Positions 55,591-63,584 of a stretch of DNA of 64,000 nucleotides are shown here, in pieces. Both the position numbers and the translations under genes were made by a program. A model generated the notes under the pieces. That model was not told the origin of the DNA and did not search any database. It was given only the letters and a program-made list of their open reading frames with translations. Position 1 is the first letter of the stretch. Every line of letters starts with the position of its first letter. Source of the DNA: Diplonema papillatum (lineage: Eukaryota > Euglenozoa > Diplonemea > Diplonemida > Diplonemidae); assembly GCA_030068145.1 (NCBI GenBank), contig JAPJBO010000169.1:248001-312000 (forward strand), given 5' to 3'.

Positions 55591-58164
55591 ATGCCGCCGT
55601 CCCCGGGGGGGGATCGGCCCCCCCGGACGCCACCGGGTGGTCAGGGGCAGGCGGCCCCTGCCGCCGGTAGGAGTGCGGACGCCGCCGCGTCCGCTGGCCC
55701 GGTTCCGCTGCCCCGCTCGTTTGCGGAGGCGCTCAGGCGGAGCTCTCCCGCTGCCGCCGCTGTCGACGCCGCCGCCGCTGACGACGCCGCCGACGCTGAC
55801 GACGCCGCCGCCGCCGCCGCCGATGACGCCGCAGCCGTCCCCCGGGCCCGGGTGCACCCGGCGCAATCCGCGCGGGAAGGTGAAGTCTGCAGAGACTTCA
55901 ACTTCCGACGCGCGGGCTGCCGTCGGGTGCAGTGCCGGTACGTGCACCGGCTTCTCCCGGTCTGCCCGGCCTTCCAGCGGGGCAGATGCAGGGACGCCAG
56001 GTGCCCGAATCGGCACCCGCGCCCGGGGCAGGTACGCTTTCCTGTTCACCCCCAATACCCCAACCGTTCCTTCCACCCCCCTCGCAATCAACCAACACAA
56101 CAGGCAACGCGGTCGACGGCTGCGCCAGCTCGGCGCAGCCAGGGCGTACAGGCCGCGGGCCCGTACGCGGACGACGACCTGCCGGAGGGCCCGCTGCTCC
56201 CGCAGGTGCTGGCCGCCCGGCGGGAGGTCCGCCGGGCGCAAGAACGCGCGGAGGAGCTGGAAGCCCAGCTCCTCCGCGAGTTCAACAGCTGGGCCCCTAC
56301 CCCGGTGGAGGCTCTTTGCCTCGTGTGCGGTAGGCTCAGCACCACCGCCGGGGAGGAAGCCCAGCACCGGGCCCGGCATCGCAAGGATGCCGTGACCCAG
56401 GGCCGCGACTCGCTCGTCGTGGCCCATGTGGCGGTGGGAGACGGGGGCCTCCGCCACATGCGCGAGCTCTGCCTGCGGTGGCAGGCGGAGAGGCCCCAGG
56501 CCCAGCCGGCTCAGGGTGGCCCCCAACAGGGCTTCCCGTTCGCGGCACCGGGCCCTTTCGGGGCCCCGCTCCAGCCCGTCCTGCAGGCGGGCCCCGCCGC
56601 CCCTCACCCTGCTCCGAGGGGGGCGGAGCAGGGTGAGGAGGCCGCTTTCGAGCGCGAGGCTCCCGCTTGCGACCGTGTCCTGTTCGGCAGCGCGTCGAAC
56701 AGGACGGCGTCGTCCCCTGCCTCCCCTCGGGACGGGAGCCTGCCTCCGCCTGCGTCCCGGCCCAGGGCACTGTCGCTGCCCGGGGACGCGGGGGTTCCCG
56801 CCGGCGGGGCAGACCAGGTCGTCCCCGCCGCCTCGTGCGGCGAGGGCGACCCGGTGGGTCCTGCCGCGCCCCACAGGGAGGCCGCCCCGGTCGCAGCCGG
56901 CGCAGCTCGCGATGTGGCAGACCAGGCCGGTTCCCCCGACGCTATCGAGGGGGCCGACCAGGTAGAACCCGCCGGAGCGCCGGGGGGGCGGGCGGGCGGC
57001 AGGGCAGCCGACGCCCAGACCGCGGAGCGCAAGCTCCGGCGGGAGCGTCGTCGGTTCCGTCACGCCGCGGACCTGGCGGCGAGCGGATCCTCGGCTGTCG
57101 AGCCCTTCCCGGACTCCGACGAGTCGGACTCTGATGGTGAATCGGAGTCGGGCTCGTCGGGCGACGTGGGGGGCCGCGGCGGAGGCGACGATCGCGACGG
57201 GGGTGACGGGAGCGGCCCGGGCTCCGGCAACGTGGGGCCCGGGGGCGGCTTGTCGCTGGCGGGCCAGCCGGCGAGCGACGCGAGCGCCGAACCCGGCCAA
57301 CCGGAGGCACCCTCGGAGGCCGGCCTCGGGAACGGGTCGGCCACGAACGACAGGTCCGGCCTAGCCGCGGCCCCAGCGGAAGTCAGCCCCGGAGAGGGGG
57401 GCGCCGGAACTGGCTTGCCGCCGGTCGCGGGGGCCGGGCCTGCCCGGTACGGCCCGTCCCCGGGGGTCGGGCCCGGCACTCCGGGGGCCGGCTTGGTCCC
57501 CGGCGACAAGCGCCCTGCGTCGCGCTCGCCGGTCGACACGCCAGCGGCTAGGCGCCGCAAGCAGCCCCACAGCGCCGAAGACCCCCTCGCCGGGTGGGAG
57601 ACGCCCCCTTCTGGCCTAGCATGGGGCACTCCGTCGGAAGCGTCGTTCCCGACAGGCAGTGCCTGGGGGGGGGCGCACCTCCCGTGCCCCAGTCCTCCCG
57701 CTCCGGGGCCGTCAGAGACGGCGACCCCCGCCGCTGGGCCGGGCGGCAACGCTCACACCCCGGCGGGGGCAGCCTGCTCGCCGGACCCGCGCCCACCCGT
57801 CAGGTTCAATACCGGTCCAAACTTGTTGTTGGTGGTTCGGAGACAAAGCTATGATGGGTCGCACCCGTGCAAACATTCCGCACTCCCTCTGTTAACCATT
57901 TCAGCCCGTGGCTTTCTGGAGAGGAAGCGAACGTGCTTCCACGCCCCTTGGGCGCTTCGGTTTGTTCCGCTTACGAAGGTGAGGCGCAAACGCACGGTGA
58001 AGGACAAGGGGGGGGGAAAAAAAGCTATTGAATACACGAGCGCACCCCCTTTCCTCCCTCCCCCCCTGACGAAGGGAGGGTGCAGGGACCAAAACAGGTT
58101 GTGTTCGCACCGGAACCGACATTCCCATATACCCCACTGGCGAGCTCCAGTGCCGTCCGTGTGA
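55591..58164 (+). CDS. LINE ORF1: CCCH and C2H2 zinc-finger nucleic-acid-binding protein
   Basis: The ATG at 55591 (MPPSPGGDRPPRTPPGG) gives 857 residues, very rich in Ala, Gly and Pro. After an Ala/Asp-rich stretch come two CCCH fingers (CRDFNFRRAGCRRVQCRYVH and CPAFQRGRCRDARCPNRH), then a short coiled coil (EVRRAQERAEELEAQLLREF) and a C2H2 finger (CLVCGRLSTTAGEEAQHRARH). The middle is disordered, with an acidic SDSDGESESGSSG block and KRPASRSPVDTPAARRRK. The last 110 residues differ in composition and may be an insertion or an artefact of the overlap. It overlaps the ORF2 frame by up to 85 bp. The likely role is binding the element RNA in a ribonucleoprotein. Confidence 0.7.
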   Translation: MPPSPGGDRPPRTPPGGQGQAAPAAGRSADAAASAGPVPLPRSFAEALRRSSPAAAAVDAAAADDAADADDAAAAAADDAAAVPRARVHPAQSAREGEVCRDFNFRRAGCRRVQCRYVHRLLPVCPAFQRGRCRDARCPNRHPRPGQVRFPVHPQYPNRSFHPPRNQPTQQATRSTAAPARRSQGVQAAGPYADDDLPEGPLLPQVLAARREVRRAQERAEELEAQLLREFNSWAPTPVEALCLVCGRLSTTAGEEAQHRARHRKDAVTQGRDSLVVAHVAVGDGGLRHMRELCLRWQAERPQAQPAQGGPQQGFPFAAPGPFGAPLQPVLQAGPAAPHPAPRGAEQGEEAAFEREAPACDRVLFGSASNRTASSPASPRDGSLPPPASRPRALSLPGDAGVPAGGADQVVPAASCGEGDPVGPAAPHREAAPVAAGAARDVADQAGSPDAIEGADQVEPAGAPGGRAGGRAADAQTAERKLRRERRRFRHAADLAASGSSAVEPFPDSDESDSDGESESGSSGDVGGRGGGDDRDGGDGSGPGSGNVGPGGGLSLAGQPASDASAEPGQPEAPSEAGLGNGSATNDRSGLAAAPAEVSPGEGGAGTGLPPVAGAGPARYGPSPGVGPGTPGAGLVPGDKRPASRSPVDTPAARRRKQPHSAEDPLAGWETPPSGLAWGTPSEASFPTGSAWGGAHLPCPSPPAPGPSETATPAAGPGGNAHTPAGAACSPDPRPPVRFNTGPNLLLVVRRQSYDGSHPCKHSALPLLTISARGFLERKRTCFHAPWALRFVPLTKVRRKRTVKDKGGGKKAIEYTSAPPFLPPPLTKGGCRDQNRLCSHRNRHSHIPHWRAPVPSV

Positions 58165-58310
58165 AAGCGTGCCCTAACGATTCTTGCCAAGCTTGTCAGA
58201 GCTTGCTGAATGCTGTGTGCGGAACACCGGGGACCCCTGCTAAGCGCCCCGCGTCCCGGTCGCCAGTTGGGACTCCGGCCTCCGTAGTCAGGCGGAAGTC
58301 GTTCGCCGGT

Positions 58311-60884
58311 ATGGGGCGAGGCCGGGGCGCCGGTATAGCGGCGGCGGCCCGGGCCTTGGCCGCTCGGCTGGCGACTGGGCGGCGCAGCCCTTCGGCCCCT
58401 GCTTCGGCCGGCCAAGGGAGAGGCACGGCGGCGAGGCGAAGTCCCCCGGCTTCGTCCTCCGCGTCCTTGACGCCTGTCCTCTTCCCGGACAGCGTCCGGG
58501 CCGCCCATGCCCCAGCGCCCCCGCACGCGCACGTCTCCCTGGGAAGGGGGGGGGACGACCCCTGCGTTGACGGGGACGTCGAGCGCAACCCGGGGCCGCT
58601 GCCGGGCCCCTCGGGGGGCTGCAGTTCCGCGGCCGTCCGCGTCCTCTCGCGAGGGCGGGGCGGGGACAACCTCTGCGTGGATGGGGACATCCACCCCAAC
58701 CCGGGGCCGGCAGCCAGCGACGCACAGGACCCGGCCCCCACGGGCGCAGAACCGGCACCGGCCAGCACGGGGCCGCCATCGGCCAGTCTGCAGAGCGCAG
58801 CGGGGTCGCAGAGGGCACCGGCGCCCGTGTGCATCTGCCGCACGACCGGGGAACGGAGGGGTAGACACCGGATGTGGTGCCCCTGCTCCAAGGCCTACCG
58901 GGAAGCCGTGGCTGGCGGGAGGGAGCCGGCGGCGATCCCGCCTCGGACTCCCGCGGAGCCATCAGGGGGCGCTCCCGGGGCCGCGGGCCAGGAAGGCTAT
59001 CGGGGGGGAGCAATCCCCTTCACGTTCGAAGAGGTTGCGACTGCCGGCATTCGTACTCTGGAGCGGGTACCGGCAGCCGCAAAGCCGCAGGTCTCAGCTC
59101 TCTTCGAGACCGTCCTCAGGGCAGCCACCGATGACGCCGGGTGGTTGCGGGCGTACGCCTTCGCCCCCCTCGTCCTCGCGACCACCCACCGGGGGGGGCG
59201 GAAGGCGGTGACGGAGGCCCTCCGCCGCCGCGTCCGCCTTTGGAGGGCCGGGCAGCTGGACACCCTGTGGGCTGAGGCCCGGGCCGTCTCAGCCGGGAAG
59301 GCCGAACGCCGCGCGCGCCGGCGAACCTACCCGGTTGCGGACGACGTCGACAACAGGCTCGAGCTGCAAACGGACGTCGAGTCCGTGGACGACCTGGACG
59401 GGGCCACTGTGAGGCAGGTCCTCCGGCGGGCCCGCGACCGATGTTACTCGCGGGCCGTCTCTGCGCTTTCCGCGGCGCAGACTGCTCCGGCGGACGACGC
59501 CACGCTGGCGGCCCTGATGGAACTGCACCCCCCTGCCCCCGAGCTGCCTGACGACCGCAGCCTGCGGCCCGTGGCCGTGGCGAAGCCCTCCCCGGGCGTC
59601 ATCCGCCGGGTGCTGAAGAAGATGCCGAAAGGCACCGCCGCCGGCCCGTCCGGCTTGTCTGCACAGCACCTCCTCGACCTGTGGGACGTCTCCGGGTCGT
59701 TCAAAGAGGCAGTGGCAGACGCGGTCTGGGCCCTTTCTTCCGGTAGGGTGGCTGCAGCCGCCCGGCCGTACCTGTTCGGGGCGAGGCTCGTCCCGTTGGT
59801 TAAGAAGTCCGGCGGCATCAGGCCCATTGCATGTGGGGAGATCCTGCGCCGGGTGGCCGGCAAGGTCCTCGCATCCGACCGGGCAATCAAGGACCTGGGG
59901 GCGAACGTCCTCCTGCGGAGTGGGCAAGTCGGTGTCAGTGTCAAGGCGGGGGCCGACGCAGGCGTGCACGCCATCCGCAGGGTTGCGGCCCTGTACCGCG
60001 ACAGAGACGTGACCGACAGGGGCATACTGCAGATCGACTTCGCCAACGCTTTCAATATGCTGCGGCGGGAAGCGATCATCCGCAGTGTCAACCGACACGC
60101 CCCCCAACTGTTGGGGTACGCGTTGGCAGCGTACGAGAAACACTCCGCGCTAGTGGTGGGCGACCGGAGGATCTCCTCCGAGTGTGGAGTCCAACAAGGG
60201 GACCCCTTGGGGCCGCTGCTTTTCAGCCTCGCCTTGCACGATGTCGTTGTTCCGCCGAGCCCCGAGGATCAGCTGCCCGTCCCCGCGGCTTCGTCGCAGG
60301 CGCCCGCCGATCCTGCCCCCGCGACGCAAGCACGGGACTCCGGTCAGCCGGAGCCTCCTGGCGCCATCGAGGGCCAGCCCACCCCTCTAGTGCCGGCGCA
60401 GGCCCCAGGCTCGGGGGACCCAGCAGCGTCGCCGCCACCGGCAGGATCCTCGGCAACCCGGGGCGCCCCTGAGGGGGCGCTGAGCCAGGCGGAGCTTGAC
60501 CTTCTGTCGTTCTTCCTCGATGACGGGGCGGCTGGGGGGGAGCTCGACTCCCTCGGCCGCTGGCTGCGGGACTTCGAAGACAGGGCGACAGCGGTCGGGC
60601 TCAGCCTGAATCGGGGGAAGTGCAGGCTGTCCGTCGCCCCCGGCGCCACAATCCCCGAGGCCCTGCAAGGCATCGAGACTTGTCCGCTAGACGAGATTCA
60701 GCACCTTGGCGTCCCCTGCGGTTCCCCCGAGAAGATGCGTGTCTTCGTCGATGAAGCGGTCAAAGGCGCCGAGAGGAAGATGCGGATGATAGCCTCCCTC
60801 CCGGATGCGCATGTGGCTCTGACTCTGCTGAAGTTCTGCGCCGGCTTCGGTATGGTTTTCCAAACTTTGAACGAATTACGGTAG
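58311..60884 (+). CDS. LINE ORF2: tandem 2A-like motifs and reverse transcriptase
   Basis: The frame is open from 58080; the first ATG is at 58311 (MGRGRGAGIAAAARALAARL). Near the N-terminus lie two 2A-like motifs in frame: GDVERNPGP (DVERNPGP at 58575-58598) and GDIHPNPGP (DIHPNPGP at 58686-58709). Each is preceded by a CVDG segment, a duplicated block of 37 codons. 2A sequences make the ribosome skip the last Gly-Pro bond, releasing the upstream peptide. A Cys-rich segment (CICRTTGERRGRHRMWCPCS) follows. Reverse-transcriptase landmarks are KGTAAGPSGLSAQHLLDLW, VPLVKKSGGIRPIACGEILR, QIDFANAFNMLRREAI (first Asp), CGVQQGDPLGPLLFSLALH and SFFLDDGAAGG (active-site Asp-Asp). The frame leaves the LINE at GFGM (about 60852); the last ten residues come from the insertion. 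Confidence 0.8.
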   Translation: MGRGRGAGIAAAARALAARLATGRRSPSAPASAGQGRGTAARRSPPASSSASLTPVLFPDSVRAAHAPAPPHAHVSLGRGGDDPCVDGDVERNPGPLPGPSGGCSSAAVRVLSRGRGGDNLCVDGDIHPNPGPAASDAQDPAPTGAEPAPASTGPPSASLQSAAGSQRAPAPVCICRTTGERRGRHRMWCPCSKAYREAVAGGREPAAIPPRTPAEPSGGAPGAAGQEGYRGGAIPFTFEEVATAGIRTLERVPAAAKPQVSALFETVLRAATDDAGWLRAYAFAPLVLATTHRGGRKAVTEALRRRVRLWRAGQLDTLWAEARAVSAGKAERRARRRTYPVADDVDNRLELQTDVESVDDLDGATVRQVLRRARDRCYSRAVSALSAAQTAPADDATLAALMELHPPAPELPDDRSLRPVAVAKPSPGVIRRVLKKMPKGTAAGPSGLSAQHLLDLWDVSGSFKEAVADAVWALSSGRVAAAARPYLFGARLVPLVKKSGGIRPIACGEILRRVAGKVLASDRAIKDLGANVLLRSGQVGVSVKAGADAGVHAIRRVAALYRDRDVTDRGILQIDFANAFNMLRREAIIRSVNRHAPQLLGYALAAYEKHSALVVGDRRISSECGVQQGDPLGPLLFSLALHDVVVPPSPEDQLPVPAASSQAPADPAPATQARDSGQPEPPGAIEGQPTPLVPAQAPGSGDPAASPPPAGSSATRGAPEGALSQAELDLLSFFLDDGAAGGELDSLGRWLRDFEDRATAVGLSLNRGKCRLSVAPGATIPEALQGIETCPLDEIQHLGVPCGSPEKMRVFVDEAVKGAERKMRMIASLPDAHVALTLLKFCAGFGMVFQTLNELR
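58575..58709 (+). other. Two tandem 2A-like ribosome-skipping motifs
   Basis: The first motif, DVERNPGP, fits the consensus D-(V/I)-E-x-N-P-G-P exactly. The second, DIHPNPGP, keeps D-I-x-x-N-P-G-P but has His for Glu, so it may skip poorly. If both act, a short 37-residue peptide is released between the N-terminal leader and the polymerase. Confidence 0.75.
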
Positions 60885-61690
60885 GTTCCAAACTTTGAAA
60901 CCCATTACGGTATGGTTTTCAAACTTTGAACGAATTCCGGTAAGTGTAAAATTTGAGCCCAATTTCGGTACCGTTGTCAGTCGAGGTCTGCAAGTTGTTA
61001 ACAACGCAGTGTAATTGGGCGACAAATTCATCTTCTGTGGTGACTCTACAGTGCCACGTCAGCTACCATGTCTTCAGTAGGCCGATCCTAAGTCATCATC
61101 CTTCTGCACCGCAGTAGCAACAGTCTTGCCACCGTTGAACAGATTCACTTTCATCTCCAATTCGGCGACCTCCGAAATCCACGTTCAACGCAAAGATGCG
61201 GCGTTAGACTACCGTCACTACGGCTCATGCTGGCCGAGCGGCTGTGTGCTGTTGCTACAGCTGTAGTAAACCTCGTGATCAGCAGGCACTGAAACCTACG
61301 GCCACGTCCGGATTGTGATTGGACCGGAAGAAGAGTCATGCTCATCGAGCTGCTTGCCACTTAGCCGCACCGTTGCGACAAATTTAAGAACAAAGTTCAC
61401 AATCAGAAACGAAAGGTAAACCTGATCATTGTGGACGCATTTTGGGAAGCTTTGGAACGTTCGCGCCATTCGCAGATGATTCTGTCCATCACTTGCGTCA
61501 ACAGGAAGGCAAAAAGAGAGAGATGAGGAGGAGGAAGGGTAAACTTCATGATCGGCAGTGAAAGTTGGCAGGCACTGCCCCTACTGTAGTAGCAATTGTA
61601 TTATACGGTTGGGATGCGCCGATTCCCCGAAAAAAAAGTTCAATTGTATTATACGGTTCAATTGTATTATACGGTTCAATAGTAATTAGC
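60853..61690. mobile_element. Insertion 1 in the LINE, with short arrays at both ends
   Basis: The left end is a three-unit array of CCAAACTTTGAACGAATTACGG-type repeats (60858-60960). The right end is a three-unit array of CAATTGTATTATACGGTT (61597-61680). The arrays are not copies of each other, and CGGT is the only short sequence shared. The interior has no transposase frame. The LINE frame resumes at PVGGLGLHSC (61696). Confidence 0.55.
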
Positions 61691-62097
61691 CCCCCCCAGT
61701 AGGCGGCCTGGGTCTGCACTCCTGTGCAGACACAGCGGCGATCGCGCATATCGCGGCCACCTTTGACGGCGAGGCTTGCCTTCCATCCCTGGTGACCCCC
61801 TACGTGCTGCCGCACGCCATGCTTCTGGACGAGGACGACACTTTCCTAGCGTCCCTCGATGACCCGCGCCTTGCACCCTTCGAAACCGTTTTGGAGAAGA
61901 TCCAGAACGCTCTGCAGGCACGGGATAACTACGGGGGACGTGGACAGAAAGTGTGGTCCGCGACGGTTCATGACGAGCGGCGCAAGGCCCTCATCATCTC
62001 GATGACTGAGGAGCTGGGCAGGTCAGGCCAGCTCCAAGGGTCGGCGCTGGCCCTGAAGCAGGTCCAAGTCCGGGCGCGGATCCAAAGCTGGAGGTGA
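61690..62097 (+). CDS. LINE ORF2 fragment (post-thumb region)
   Basis: In a different frame from the first ORF2 part, this encodes PPPVGGLGLHSCADTAAIAH, then PYVLPHAMLLDEDD and LKQVQVRARIQSWR. G-G-L-G-L-x-S is the usual segment downstream of the reverse transcriptase in R2/NeSL-type LINEs. It stops at the edge of insertion 2. Confidence 0.65.
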   Translation, partial: PPPVGGLGLHSCADTAAIAHIAATFDGEACLPSLVTPYVLPHAMLLDEDDTFLASLDDPRLAPFETVLEKIQNALQARDNYGGRGQKVWSATVHDERRKALIISMTEELGRSGQLQGSALALKQVQVRARIQSWR

Positions 62098-62890
62098 AGT
62101 CCTAAATATGACGTTTGAAACTTTTTTTGCCCATTCTATTACTATTTCAAACTTTTATACCATTCTATTACTACCCCCAAACTTTTATTCCATTCTATTA
62201 CTACCCCCAAACTTTTATACCATTCTATTACTACCCCCAAACTTTTATTCCATTCTATTACTACCCCCAAACTTTTATACCATTCTATTACTACCCCCAA
62301 ACTTTTATACCATTCTATTAGTAGTGGTTTTGTTCGGCGATATAGCGTAGACTCCAGAATCCAGCACCGTGCTGCGTGCACGCGTACTGACTCGTATCTG
62401 AGCCTGATTAGCGTCAAACTGCGGAACTACAGGATTGGAGTGGGATTCCCACGGAAGCTCCCTCCACAGGGTGGAGTCGGGGCAAAACAGAATGTCGGGG
62501 TCGTCGACTCCGCAAACGAGAGACCGAAACCACTTAGACTCCGTGCTGGCAGTTTGAGATTTCGTCTTTGCTTAGAAACTTGCGGCAAAGCAAAAAGGGG
62601 CCTCTTTGTTTCGTGCGGTGGGACAACGCTTCAACGTTTTCGGTACTGACGCCAAGTGCTGGGACACCAACCAAATGGTACAAAAATTTGGGGGGGGGAT
62701 AGAAATAGAATGGTACAAAAGTTTGGGGATAGTAATAGAATGGTATAAAAACTTGGGGATAGTAATAGAATGGTATAAAAGTTTGGGGATAGTAATAGAA
62801 TGGTATAAAAGTTTGGGGATAGTAATAGAATGGTATAAAAGTTTGCGATAGTAATAGAATGGTATAAAAGTTTGGGGATAGTAATAGAAA
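62098..62890. mobile_element. Insertion 2: inverted arrays of a 30-bp repeat
   Basis: The left arm has about six units of CCATTCTATTACTACCCCCA then AACTTTTATA (62135-62322). The right arm has about seven inverted units TATAAAAGTTTGGGGATAGT then AATAGAATGG (62705-62890). Between them is about 370 bp shared with 52325-52680. Flanking LINE sequence carries CCCTGAAGCAGGTCC on both sides (62051-62065 and 62902-62916), either a 15-bp duplication or a trace of the insertion event. No transposase is present. Confidence 0.8.
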
Positions 62891-63260
62891 GTGCTTCGCC
62901 TCCCTGAAGCAGGTCCTCCGGCCAAAAGCTGCTCCGGCCAACATGCGTCCGCGTGGCTTTACGGCAACGCTGAAGCAGACCCCAGGCTGTGGCTATCCCC
63001 CGCGGAGCTCGCGGTGGCCATCCGGCTCCGGCTGGGGCTGCCCATCGCCCCCATGCCGAGCATCTGTCGCCTTTGCGGGACAGGCTCGGCTGACGTTGAC
63101 GGAGTGCATGCGCGGAGCTGCTTCTCCGGCGGCCGCCGGACGAGAATGCACAATGCACTCCGCGACGTCATCGCTGGCCGTGGCTTGCTGGCCCCGGCGG
63201 TCGAGCGCCCCGTGTTTTCGAACACGGAGCGGAAGCGCCCGGACATCAGCTATGTCCGGG
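62891..63260 (+). CDS. LINE ORF2 C-terminus: Zn knuckle and endonuclease start
   Basis: This fragment encodes HASAWLYGNAEADPRLWLSP, then AVAIRLRLGLPIAP, CRLCGTGSADVDGVHARSC (C-x2-C-x10-H-x3-C knuckle) and VERPVFSNTERKRPDISYVR. A knuckle followed by R-P-D marks the restriction-like endonuclease of R2-group LINEs, which nicks target DNA. It is cut off by the array at 63265 before the rest of the nuclease. Confidence 0.7.
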
Positions 63261-63264
63261 ACGG

Positions 63265-63412
63265 GTCATTTCCCATTATAGTACACACTTTCTTAGAGTT
63301 ACCCATTATAGTACATACCTCTTAGAGTTACCCAAGATAGTACATGTTTCCTTAGAGTTGCCCATTATAGTACATGTTTCCTTAGAGTTGCCCATTATAG
63401 TACACACACTTG
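63265..63412. repeat. CCCATTATAGTACA / TTAGAGTT tandem array
   Basis: Five units of about 28-32 bp (CCCATTATAGTACATGTTTC then CTTAGAGTTG) start where the LINE coding sequence stops. They are similar in design to the array at 44797-44898 (TATAATGGGCA). This is probably the left terminal array of a third inserted element that runs off the window. Confidence 0.75.
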
Positions 63413-63584
63413 AAACTCCTGGAAGGCCCCCAGAAATGCAAGAAAAATGCACAGAAACCGTACTTTTTGCTTTTTCTTCGTTTTTTTTAGAGACCCCCCT
63501 TTCCCCAGCCGTGGCCCAGGCACGGGCTGCTGGTTGGGTGAAATACCAAAGAAGTACGGTTTCCTGACTCGGACCTGAGTTTGT
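63413..63584. other. Spacer between the two arrays
   Basis: There is no coding signal. It contains GGAAGGCCCCCAGAAATGC, reminiscent of the CCCAGAAC mini-array at 28650-28760 in the Mutator-like element. Confidence 0.4.

Larger units (their letters stand above)
55578..63260 (+). mobile_element. R2/NeSL-like LINE with 2A-like motifs, split by three insertions
   Basis: GC-rich codon use sets it apart from its flanks. The parts are: a CATCGTTGAGACGATG hairpin at the very start (55578-55594), zinc-finger ORF1, ORF2 with reverse transcriptase up to about 60852, an insertion to about 61690, ORF2 continued (61690-62097), a second insertion to about 62890, and ORF2 end with a Zn knuckle and restriction-like endonuclease motif (62903-63260). 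A third repeat array cuts it at about 63265. About 45-50 residues expected between the first two ORF2 pieces are not seen, so the first insertion came with a deletion or replacement. The element inserted next to an A-run. Confidence 0.75.

Noticed and set aside
55558-57300. 580-codon minus frame opposite LINE ORF1
   Set aside because: GC-rich third positions leave the antisense strand open. The plus frame has zinc fingers and a start after the A-run.
58080-58310. ORF2 starting at 58080
   Set aside because: The frame is open but begins with GTG. The first ATG is at 58311, still upstream of both 2A-like motifs.
61792-62097. Independent 101-codon gene
   Set aside because: It continues upstream in frame to GGLGLHSC and matches the post-polymerase part of the LINE, so it is an ORF2 fragment.
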